Origin: Tenacibaculum todarodis
GTDB taxonomy: Bacteria; Bacteroidota; Bacteroidia; Flavobacteriales; Flavobacteriaceae
Assembly (NCBI RefSeq): GCF_001889045.1
Contig: NZ_CP018155.1
Location: 434,001 to 498,000 of the forward strand
DNA: 64,000 nucleotides
Direction: 5' to 3'
This document shows positions 1 through 8,600 of this stretch, piece after piece; the stretch's first letter is position 1, and the number at the start of each line of letters is the position of its first letter. The notes beneath the pieces are model-generated. The model was given only the letters and a program-made list of their open reading frames with translations, did no database searches and had not been told where the DNA came from. The translations under genes were made by a program, and so were the position numbers.

Positions 1-2062
1 TATCATATTGAGTATCATCAAAATTACCATTTTCATCTAAATAAAAATCTGTAATTTCTAAGCTATTAATAAAACCATTGTTTCCAACAGCATTATTGGT
101 CATTCCATCATTGTCAGAATCATTTAAATCTACAATGTGAGCTTCATCTATATCAAATAAAGCATCATCATCAGAATCTACATCTACATAATCTGCTCCA
201 TCTGAATTACCATCTGTATTTTCAGCAGTCAACCCTTTAGATAAAACTCTGTCATTGGTGGTTGTATCCGCATCATAAGCATCGTCTAAGCCGTCTAAAT
301 CAATATCAATACCGCTAGGAGCAATATAATCTATTGTTGTCTGTGCTTCAATAATATCAGGTATACCGTCATTATCTGAGTCTAAATCTAGGTCGTTGTG
401 TATGCCGTCATTATCAAAATCAGGGTCAGGAGCAAAACAACTACGCGCTTCTGTACTATACACTAAATTATCCATACCGTGAGCATCTCTTGCTCCGTTA
501 TTAGTAGAACCTGCTGTAATTGTTGTTCTTATTTCTACAATATCTACAGAGGTAACGTTTACAAAACCTATAGTTAGTTCTTTTTGGTCTCCAATGCCAA
601 TAACTGTGCTAACTATAGTTCCGTCGTCTTCATATAGCGTTGCGTTCCCACTTCCATTATCACCAAAATTATCTGTAGTTAAGTAAACAAGGCGTTTTCC
701 ATCAGCAAAAATTTCTAAAAGATAAGAAAGAGGTGTGTTGTTTGGGTTGGTATCAAAAATATCAATTAAATCGAAACTAAAAGCATAGACAGGAGTTGTA
801 AAGTCTACAAGAATTGAATAAGAATCGTTAGTTCCGGTACCATGCGTGTGTGCGGTTGGATGTGCTCCATCTCCTGCTCCAGATGCCTCACGTTCAGGTG
901 CTATGTATATACCGTGTGAAGGGCCACTTCCTGAGGTAAATTCACCTGAAGTCGTTGTTCTAATTTCAGAATTATGCTGGTCGTAATAATTGTGAGTCAT
1001 ACTAACTATTCCGTTAGCAAAACTAACGGTTTCATTAATAGATGGAGCAGGGTCAACCTCAGGAGTACCCGCTGAGTTTGGAGTATAATCACCATTATTA
1101 TTTAAAACGGTTAAAGGCATTCCTTGTAAAAAAGCTTCTTGTTCAAAACCAGATTCTTGATAACCTAATCCGTTAGTATTATTAGCAACAACAAAGACGT
1201 CAAAAGTAGGGTCTAACCAAGTATGAGCATCTGGTTCAGGGGGTGTTCCCCCAGGAATAATACAGTTTTCATCTACATCTAAAATTCCATCATTATCGTC
1301 GTCAATGTCTGATGAGTCTGGTATTAGGTCGCCGTCTGTGTCTGTTATGCTAGCGGTTATTGAAGGTGAAAGAGCTAAAGAAACACCTATTGATTGGTCA
1401 TTGCCATGACTCCATCTAGCAGTACCGGTTGGACCTGCAGTAGCTTGGTCTTCATAAGCTATGCCTAAAGTTACATATCTTCCCCTATTTCTTGTTGATG
1501 TGCTACTTTCAATATCAATAATTTCAGTTGTACCACTAGGATGTGTCATTGGAGACCAATTTCGATCAACTCCAGCTATTCTAATAATTGTTGAATTATT
1601 AACAGTTGTAGTGATGCTTGGGGCTGTTGCATCTGGGTTTGTAGCTGTATTTATATTAATATCAGAAACTGGTATTGGGCTGGTAAGATTTACATCATCG
1701 AATCTAATAATACTGGCAACTGCACTTTCGTTAGAAGTCCAAGAAAATGTATAGCTGGCTGGCTCTAAAAGAGGTGCGAATCTATAATAAACACCTAGCC
1801 TAGGTAAGTTATTTCCAACAGTTCCGTACTCAATTCTCGTCCATCCAGAAGGTGTCGTTATTGCATCGTCATCATCTTTGACTATTGTAGCAATTAAAAG
1901 ATCGTTAAAGTTCCCTGGAGGTACATTAACAGTTAATGATGTTCCAGCGCTTTGTCTTGATGCAGATTCAGCTCCAACATAAGTTGGATTTTGTCCAATT
2001 GATACTTGTGTACATAGTAACATTGTGAAAAGAAGAAATACTTTTAAGTATTTATGTTTCAT
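1..2062 (-). CDS. Secreted TSP3-repeat protein, C-terminus cut by window edge
   Basis: The frame is open from an ATG at 2062-2060 down to base 1, about 687 codons with no stop. The N-terminus (MKHKYLKVFLLFTMLLC, then a cut near residue 23) is a signal peptide. Calcium-binding thrombospondin type 3 (TSP3) motifs such as DGDLIPDSSDIDDDNDGILD lie near residues 235-260, and DFDNDGIHNDLDLDSDNDG near 545-565, with another Asp-rich stretch near the cut end. Between them is a beta-rich region of about 280 residues. Flavobacterial proteins of this type normally end in a T9SS sorting domain, which would lie outside the window, so the export route is inferred. The gene is divergent from the adhesin genes that start at 2349. 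Exact function is unknown; a cell-surface structural or adhesive role is likely. Confidence 0.85.
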   Translation of the reverse strand, partial: MKHKYLKVFLLFTMLLCTQVSIGQNPTYVGAESASRQSAGTSLTVNVPPGNFNDLLIATIVKDDDDAITTPSGWTRIEYGTVGNNLPRLGVYYRFAPLLEPASYTFSWTSNESAVASIIRFDDVNLTSPIPVSDININTATNPDATAPSITTTVNNSTIIRIAGVDRNWSPMTHPSGTTEIIDIESSTSTRNRGRYVTLGIAYEDQATAGPTGTARWSHGNDQSIGVSLALSPSITASITDTDGDLIPDSSDIDDDNDGILDVDENCIIPGGTPPEPDAHTWLDPTFDVFVVANNTNGLGYQESGFEQEAFLQGMPLTVLNNNGDYTPNSAGTPEVDPAPSINETVSFANGIVSMTHNYYDQHNSEIRTTTSGEFTSGSGPSHGIYIAPEREASGAGDGAHPTAHTHGTGTNDSYSILVDFTTPVYAFSFDLIDIFDTNPNNTPLSYLLEIFADGKRLVYLTTDNFGDNGSGNATLYEDDGTIVSTVIGIGDQKELTIGFVNVTSVDIVEIRTTITAGSTNNGARDAHGMDNLVYSTEARSCFAPDPDFDNDGIHNDLDLDSDNDGIPDIIEAQTTIDYIAPSGIDIDLDGLDDAYDADTTTNDRVLSKGLTAENTDGNSDGADYVDVDSDDDALFDIDEAHIVDLNDSDNDGMTNNAVGNNGFINSLEITDFYLDENGNFDDTQYD

Positions 2063-2100
2063 AATTGATAGTATTTAGGGCTACTAAAAAATGTAATACA

Positions 2101-2108
2101 CAAACATA
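2101..2108 (-). promoter_or_regulatory. -7 promoter element for the leftward TSP3 gene
   Basis: On the minus strand this reads TATGTTTG, a full match to the Bacteroidota -7 consensus TAnnTTTG, about 39 bases upstream of the ATG at 2062. No clear -33 TTTG partner was seen. Confidence 0.45.
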
Positions 2109-2285
2109 TTCATTAAAAACTTAATATGCAATAATAAATTTAAAGTTAATTAACTGTTTTATTAGTTTTTAAGAGAGATGAGGTAATGTGTTTTTTAGTT
2201 TAAAAGAAATATTTCATGTGACTTACCTTGTGTAAGGTGTGTCTAAGTAAATTATAGGATACTATTTTTTTTAGATAAAAAAATG

Positions 2286-2315
2286 TACTTTTGCAAAATA
2301 TACGCTTTCCCCCAT
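2286..2315 (+). promoter_or_regulatory. -7 element and downstream CCCCCAT leader motif of the first adhesin-like gene
   Basis: TACTTTTG at 2286-2293 matches TAnnTTTG. Sixteen bases later, CCCCCAT sits at 2309-2315, in what should be the first transcribed bases. A closely similar arrangement occurs upstream of the giant adhesin (10587-10615). CCCCC runs are rare in this AT-rich DNA, so the shared motif may be a regulatory or leader element. Confidence 0.45.
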
Positions 2316-2348
2316 GTATAAATTTGTATAATCATTATAAATTATTAG

Positions 2349-5300
2349 ATGGATAACTCTTACTTTTTAGTTAAGTTGCTAGGTAAAGCTATAGTAACTT
2401 TTTGTATTGCTACTTTATTTCTTTTTACTGCTTCAGTAGAAGCACAAAATTCTGGGGCTTGGACAGCTTCTGGTTCTGGAGCAACAACAACTTGGTCAGC
2501 AAATAACGGACAAACAGGTGCAAACCTTGTTAATATATCATTATCTGCAACAAACTATGGTTCTGGTACAGGTTTTACTTTAAATGATTTTACAACTGGA
2601 GAGTTTTTAGCTTGTTCAACAGGTTTTAGTGACCCTTCTATGGTTTCAAATCCTTCATTGAGTTTACGTCATACCTTTCAAAATTCTGCATTTATAACCA
2701 TAAATTTTAGTTCACCAGTTGTAAATCCTGTAATTCATATAGATAGATTAGGGGGAGGTGGAGGTCCAGGAGGACAAACCACATCTTCTATGTTAAGAGT
2801 AATTACTCCTGGAATTACATTGACAGAATTATCACAAAATGACACTCATTTTATTACTGATGAAGTAAATCAAACAATTACAAGAGAATCAGGAACTTTG
2901 CCTTATAATAATGTCAATGCTGGAGAATGTGGAGCGCCTGAAGATGATCCTGCTGCGGGTAGTGTTCGTTTAAACGGAACATTTAATTCTGTAACTTTTG
3001 AAGTGTCAATGAATCAAGACCAACCTGCAAATGTAAATGACAGGTTTGAAATTGCATTTAGTAATGTGGTTCCAGCTACAATTGAGGCCGTTAATGATAA
3101 TTTTACTGCTAATGTAATTACACCAACAGGAGGTTCTCCAGGAAATGTATTAGCAAATGATGATTATAATGGAGCAACACCTGTAGATGCAGATGTAGAT
3201 ATAACAGTAACAAATACAGGTGGTTTAACTGGAGTTACAATTGATAATGATGGAAATATTATCGTGCCAGCAAATACACCAGCAAATAATTATACAGTAA
3301 CCTATCAAATATGTCAAACTGGAGGTACAACATTATGTGATACCGCAACGGTGTTGATAACTGTTTCATGCGATAGTGATGGTGATGGTGTTTGTGATGA
3401 TGTAGACAAATGTGAAGGTTTTGATGATGCTATTGATAGCGACAATGACACCATACCAGATGGTTGTGATTTAGATAATGATAATGATGGTATTTTAGAT
3501 ACAGATGAAAACGCTTCTTGTGGTATAACTAATACTACATTATTATTTCAAGATTTTGGAAATGCTCCAAACGCAACACCAAGTTCTAGTGTTACTTTAG
3601 CTTCATTAAACCCAGGAATTACAACTGCCTATGGTTATGATGCTTTGTCAAACCCTTATGCAGGTAACGATTTAAATGATGATTTTTATTCAGTATTTAA
3701 TAATATACCTGAATCTGCAGCTTGGGCAACTTCTGGAAGTGATGTGTGGCAAACTATAGGAGACCACACAGATGGAGGAGCAACCGCAACTGCAGGTAGA
3801 ATGTTAATGGTAAATGCAGGTAATACATTAGATGCTATTTATCAACAAACTTTAACTGGAGTTGGAACCGGCGCGTTAATTGATGTGTCATTTTGGGTGT
3901 TAAATTTAGATTATGACAAACCAAGTAGTAACGGTAGGGCTTTGCCTAACATTCAGATTGAGCTTTGGCAGAATGGAGCAATTTTAGGTACGCCAATAAA
4001 TACTGGGGATATACCAAGGGAAGCTAGAGGAGATGTAAATGCTTGGAAGAAATTTGAAACAACCTCACCAATTAAAGCATTAGATAATAGTGATATCACA
4101 CTTATACTTAGAAATAATGTTAGTAATACAAACGGTAATGATTTAGCTATAGATGATATTTTAGTAACCCAAGCTTGTGATACAGATGGAGATGGAACAC
4201 CTAATTATTTAGATTTAGACAGTGATAACGATGGATGTCCAGATGCTTTAGAAGGTAATGGTGGCGTTTTATTGTCACAATTAAATGCAGATGGTTCTAT
4301 AAACACAGCAACTAACCCGGTAAATGATAACGGTATTCCGGTAGGTCCAGGAACAGCAGGTAACGGAATTACAGGTCAAGACGATGTAAGTTCAACAAAT
4401 GCAAATGTTACAGGAGATCAATGTGATGATGATGGAGATGGAGTTCCAAATGTAACCGATAAGTGTGATGGTTTTAATGATAATTTAGATTTTGATAATG
4501 ATACAGTGCCAGACGGATGTGATGATGATGCAGATAATGATGGGATATTAGATGTAAATGAGCAGCAAAATGCAGCCTGTGAAAAAGATTTGTCATTAAA
4601 TTTAAATTACAATGGAGCCGATTTTGATATTGGGGCTTTTGAGCCAGTTTCTGTAGGAACTGTTTTAGATGCAACAATTAGTATTGAAGTAGATGATTTA
4701 GTAGGTTTTGTAGAGGGTGATATTTCAAGGTTTATTTTTAATTACTCTACAAGTGGTCCTTCTAACATTCCGACTACAAGAGTTATACAGAACTCAGGAG
4801 ATTTATATGAAATAACGGTACCTTATACAGTTAAAAATGGAGATGATTTATCTGATGACGATTATTACTGTAGAGGACATAAAATATCTTTTACATCAAT
4901 ATTTATAGAACTTACTAATGGAGTTGTAATGTCTATTCCAGATATTATTGACCAAGATATATGTGGTTCAGGTAACACTGTAAGACCATATACTTTTACA
5001 TATTATGATTGCGATAATGACGGTCAACCAAATGAATTAGATACAGACAGTGATAATGATGGTTGTCCAGATGCAGTAGAAGGCGCAGGAACTATTTTAA
5101 GTAATGATGCAGCTTTAACTAATTTAACTGATGGAAGTAATGGTGGAAGCATACAAAATTTAGGGACAGTTTCAGATGCAGAAGGAAATCCAATATATCC
5201 ATCAAGTGGTACAGCAGGTTATGAGCATGCAACAGCACCAGCAGTAATTGATGCTTCAATTAATGCTTGTCAAGCAGATTTAAGTTTAACAAAAAGTGTA

Positions 5301-5615
5301 GATACTGCGCTACCAAAAATAGGAGGTAATATTGTGTACACATTAACGGTAGCAAATAATGGAGTGTCAAATGCAACTGGAGTGCAAGTAACAGACGTTT
5401 TACCTGCGGGGTTAACTTTTGTTTCCGATAATTCATCAACAACAAGCACAACATATACAGGTAATGTTTGGGATATTGGTAATTTAAATGTTAATCAAAC
5501 TGTAAGTTTACAAATAACAGCAACTGTAAATGGTGCAGGAACTATAATAAACACAGCAGAAATAACGCAATCAAATCAAACAGATTTAGATTCTACACCC
5601 GCTAGTGGTAATTAA
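2349..5615 (+). CDS. Large secreted TSP3/DUF11 protein (1,088 aa)
   Basis: Signal peptide at residues 1-32, ending VEAQ. An N-terminal beta-rich region (about 35-245) includes VNPVIHIDRLGGG, also found in the next gene. A cadherin/Ig-like segment follows (about 247-340), then alternating TSP3 blocks (DSDGDGVCDDVDKC, DLDNDNDGILD) near 342-390, 620-640, 715-760 and 890-910. A module at about 388-620 is nearly duplicated in the downstream gene. A DUF11 domain (LSLTKSVDTALPKIGG onward) fills residues 975-1088. The protein stops right after DSTPASGN, inside what is usually the linker after a DUF11 repeat, and no CHU_C or type A T9SS sorting domain is visible. A surface or matrix protein is likely; its anchoring is unclear. 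Confidence 0.85.
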   Translation: MDNSYFLVKLLGKAIVTFCIATLFLFTASVEAQNSGAWTASGSGATTTWSANNGQTGANLVNISLSATNYGSGTGFTLNDFTTGEFLACSTGFSDPSMVSNPSLSLRHTFQNSAFITINFSSPVVNPVIHIDRLGGGGGPGGQTTSSMLRVITPGITLTELSQNDTHFITDEVNQTITRESGTLPYNNVNAGECGAPEDDPAAGSVRLNGTFNSVTFEVSMNQDQPANVNDRFEIAFSNVVPATIEAVNDNFTANVITPTGGSPGNVLANDDYNGATPVDADVDITVTNTGGLTGVTIDNDGNIIVPANTPANNYTVTYQICQTGGTTLCDTATVLITVSCDSDGDGVCDDVDKCEGFDDAIDSDNDTIPDGCDLDNDNDGILDTDENASCGITNTTLLFQDFGNAPNATPSSSVTLASLNPGITTAYGYDALSNPYAGNDLNDDFYSVFNNIPESAAWATSGSDVWQTIGDHTDGGATATAGRMLMVNAGNTLDAIYQQTLTGVGTGALIDVSFWVLNLDYDKPSSNGRALPNIQIELWQNGAILGTPINTGDIPREARGDVNAWKKFETTSPIKALDNSDITLILRNNVSNTNGNDLAIDDILVTQACDTDGDGTPNYLDLDSDNDGCPDALEGNGGVLLSQLNADGSINTATNPVNDNGIPVGPGTAGNGITGQDDVSSTNANVTGDQCDDDGDGVPNVTDKCDGFNDNLDFDNDTVPDGCDDDADNDGILDVNEQQNAACEKDLSLNLNYNGADFDIGAFEPVSVGTVLDATISIEVDDLVGFVEGDISRFIFNYSTSGPSNIPTTRVIQNSGDLYEITVPYTVKNGDDLSDDDYYCRGHKISFTSIFIELTNGVVMSIPDIIDQDICGSGNTVRPYTFTYYDCDNDGQPNELDTDSDNDGCPDAVEGAGTILSNDAALTNLTDGSNGGSIQNLGTVSDAEGNPIYPSSGTAGYEHATAPAVIDASINACQADLSLTKSVDTALPKIGGNIVYTLTVANNGVSNATGVQVTDVLPAGLTFVSDNSSTTSTTYTGNVWDIGNLNVNQTVSLQITATVNGAGTIINTAEITQSNQTDLDSTPASGN
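3463..4258 (+). repeat. Copy 1 of a ~0.8-kb coding module shared by two neighbouring genes
   Basis: This TSP3-flanked module (ENASCGITN to the next DSDNDGCPDALE) aligns without an indel to 8189-8984 at a constant offset of 4,726 bases. The protein sequences are largely the same (for example GRMLMVNAGNTLDAIYQQ and IELWQNGAILGT), while the nucleotides have diverged mainly at third positions, so the duplication is not recent. Confidence 0.8.
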
Positions 5616-5621
5616 AAATAT

Positions 5622-5645
5622 ATTATTATTATTATTATTATTATT
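5622..5645 (+). repeat. (ATT)8 trinucleotide tract
   Basis: Eight uninterrupted ATT units lie seven bases after the TAA of the 1,088-aa gene. The last base is also the first base of a perfect -7 element (TATCTTTG, 5645-5652), so the tract covers the spacer and -33 region of the promoter for the gene at 5683. Confidence 0.85.
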
Positions 5646-5652
5646 ATCTTTG
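5645..5652 (+). promoter_or_regulatory. -7 promoter element of the 1,618-aa protein gene
   Basis: TATCTTTG matches TAnnTTTG exactly and lies 30 bases before the ATG at 5683. The expected -33 position falls inside the (ATT)8 tract, where no TTTG is present. Confidence 0.45.
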
Positions 5653-5682
5653 AAGCATTATTAAATAGAAAAAGTCATTACT

Positions 5683-8600
5683 ATGGATAAAAGTTACTTG
5701 AAAATTCACAAAATTATTATTACATTATTTTTGGCATTAAGTTTTGTTAGTGTTTCTTCTGCGCAATGTCCAACAGGGCAAGTAGCGGGTGCAAGTTCTA
5801 ATATAAATATATATGCAACTGCTGTTATTTTTAATAATGGTGTTGGTGGCGCAAATAATGCAGTAGGTAATAATAACGGTACTTCCGCAAGTTTAAATAG
5901 TAATGCAGATCAGCTAGTCTTACAAATGGGTCAAGCTATAAACAGCGGAGACTCTGTTACTGTTAATGGGCAAAATGGAGATGATGTAGATGTGTGGGTG
6001 TCTTCTAGTTGGGGAGGCTCTATTGGGGCTACTATCTGGACTCAAGTAGGTTCAAATGCACAATTAGATTTTACATTTAACTCTCCAATAGATTGGGAAT
6101 ATATAAGGATCGAAAGAGGGGATGGTACAGGTACAGAAGATATTAGTTTTATAGATGCTTCAACAACTTTTACTACTTGTTTAGATGATACTGATAATGA
6201 CGGTGTTGCAAATGTAGATGACTTAGATGATGATAATGACGGTATTTTAGATACTGATGAAGGTTGTACACAACTTCCAGCAAGTCCATTTACATTAAAT
6301 TCAAGTTTAAGTGTTTTAGGAGATGTAGATACTCCTGGAAGATTAGTTTATGAAGACACTAATGGAAACCAAGTTATTTTAACTGCCGCTGGAGGCGATG
6401 GAAATAATAATACATTAGGAGTTGGTCCTAACGAAGGAACCATTGTAAATAACACAACAACAGGTCAAATGTTTTTTGAAGTTGGTGGAGGTGATGTTGA
6501 TGACCAACCTAAATTACATATTCAAGCAATTAGTGCTTCAGGTACTCCTTTTGATATAACCTCAATTAGTTTTGGTAATATTGGAAATATGGATAATTCA
6601 GGTGCGCGAGATATAATTGCAGCAAATGTTTTAGGTACTTGGGATAATTTAGGTAGCGCTGGAAATGTTTTAGCGGTAGCGCAGATGACGCCTACTGGAG
6701 CTACACCAGTATCTGGTGTAACACAAACGACTTTAAATTCTTTTGAATTAAATAACTTTATATCGCAAGGTGCAATTTCTCAAGCAATTTTTAATAATGA
6801 TGACAATAGTATTCAATTTGGTTATAATGCAAGATTTAGTCCAACTAATCCAACGAGTTCATTTTTATTAATTGTTGATGATGCAGAGGCTTCGGTATCA
6901 GTTAGAAATATTGTAACCGAAATAACGGCAATTTCAATGACAATTTCTGGTACAATATGTCCAGATACAGATGGAGATGGAATAACAGATAATTTAGATT
7001 TAGATAGTGATGGAGATGGTTGTAGTGATGCCGTAGAAGCAGGTACAACAACAGATCAAAGTACAAATTATCAGTTTCCTTCAAATGATGTAAATAACAC
7101 AACGGGTGTTCCTAACACTGCATCAACTTCAAATAACACAGGAAACTTTCAAAATGCAGCAGTTACAACTTGTAGCTGTCCTTTTGCTTCAGGTTTAGAT
7201 TCAGATAATGATGGAGTTGATGATACTTGTGATGATGACCATGATAACGATGGAATTCTAAACTCTGTAGAAAACCCATGTTCATTGTCTCAAACAACAA
7301 ATTGGAATAGTTCTGGAACAACTGCAACAGGTAGTGCTGGAGGAACAAATGTTGCTTTTGCCGTTACAAATGATAGTAATACAAGTATTACTTACAGTCC
7401 AAACGGAGCTTTTAATACTACAAATTTTTGGTCAAACTCTTCTTTAGCTGGAGATAATTCTTTAGAATATATCTACACTTGGGATACCACTACTGATGCT
7501 AATACAAGCCCTGCTTCAGACGATGCTGGAACGGCTACTTTTACCATTACATTTTCTCAAAAAGTATATAACCCTATTATTCACATAGATAGGTTAGGAG
7601 GTAGTGGGCAAGAAGATTCTGCTGGCCCAAATTATATTAGTAATTCTTCTGAGTTTACATTAACAACACCAGGAATTGCTTTTAAAAAGTTATCTGGTAA
7701 TAATCAATTTATTGTAAATGGAAATAAATTTTTTAGAGCACCTAATATTAATTTAGGAACTACCGATCCAGGAAGTGAATCTGGTAGTGATTATACTCGT
7801 ACAGCAGCAGGTAGTGTACAAGTTATTGGGTCTGTAACTTCGTTAACATTTTCTGTAACAGGTATTGGAGTTGAAGGTGTTGGTTTTGATGGAGTTGAAA
7901 TGATATTTGAAGCGTGTCCAGCAATTGATACCGATAACGATGGTACACCAGATTATTTAGATTTAGACAGTGATAACGATGGTTGTTCAGATGCTGTAGA
8001 AGCAGGTACAACAACAAGCCAAACTCCAAATTACCAATTCCCATCAAACGATGTAAACGCAACTACAGGCGTTCCAAACGGAGCCGCAGCAGCAAATAAT
8101 TCAGGAGATTTCCAAAATGCAGCAGTAACATCTTGTGATTGCCCATTTCCATCAGGTATAGATACAGATGGTGATGGTGTTGATGATACATGTGATTTGG
8201 ATGATGATAATGATGGTATTTTAGATACAGATGAAAATGCTTCTTGTGGTATAACTAACTCAATCTTATTATCTCAAGATTTTGGAAATGCAGCAAATGC
8301 TACACCAAGTTCAAGTGTTACTTTAGCTTCATTAAACCCTGGAATTACAACTGCTTATGGTTATGATGCTTTATCAAATCCTTATGCTGGAAACGATTTA
8401 GATGATGACTTTTATTCAGTGTTTAATAATATTCCAGAGTCGGCTATTTGGGCGGCTACAGGTTCAGCTGTTTGGCAAGATATAGGTGACCATACAGATG
8501 GAGGTAGTTTAGCAACAACTGGTAGAATGTTAATGGTAAATGCTGGGAATACTTTAGATGCTATTTATCAACAAAATCTTACAGGAGTTGGTACCGGTGC

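Noticed and set aside
1461..1754. Rightward 97-codon open frame inside the TSP3 gene
   Set aside because: It overlaps the longer leftward coding frame with signal peptide and TSP3 motifs, and has no promoter of its own.
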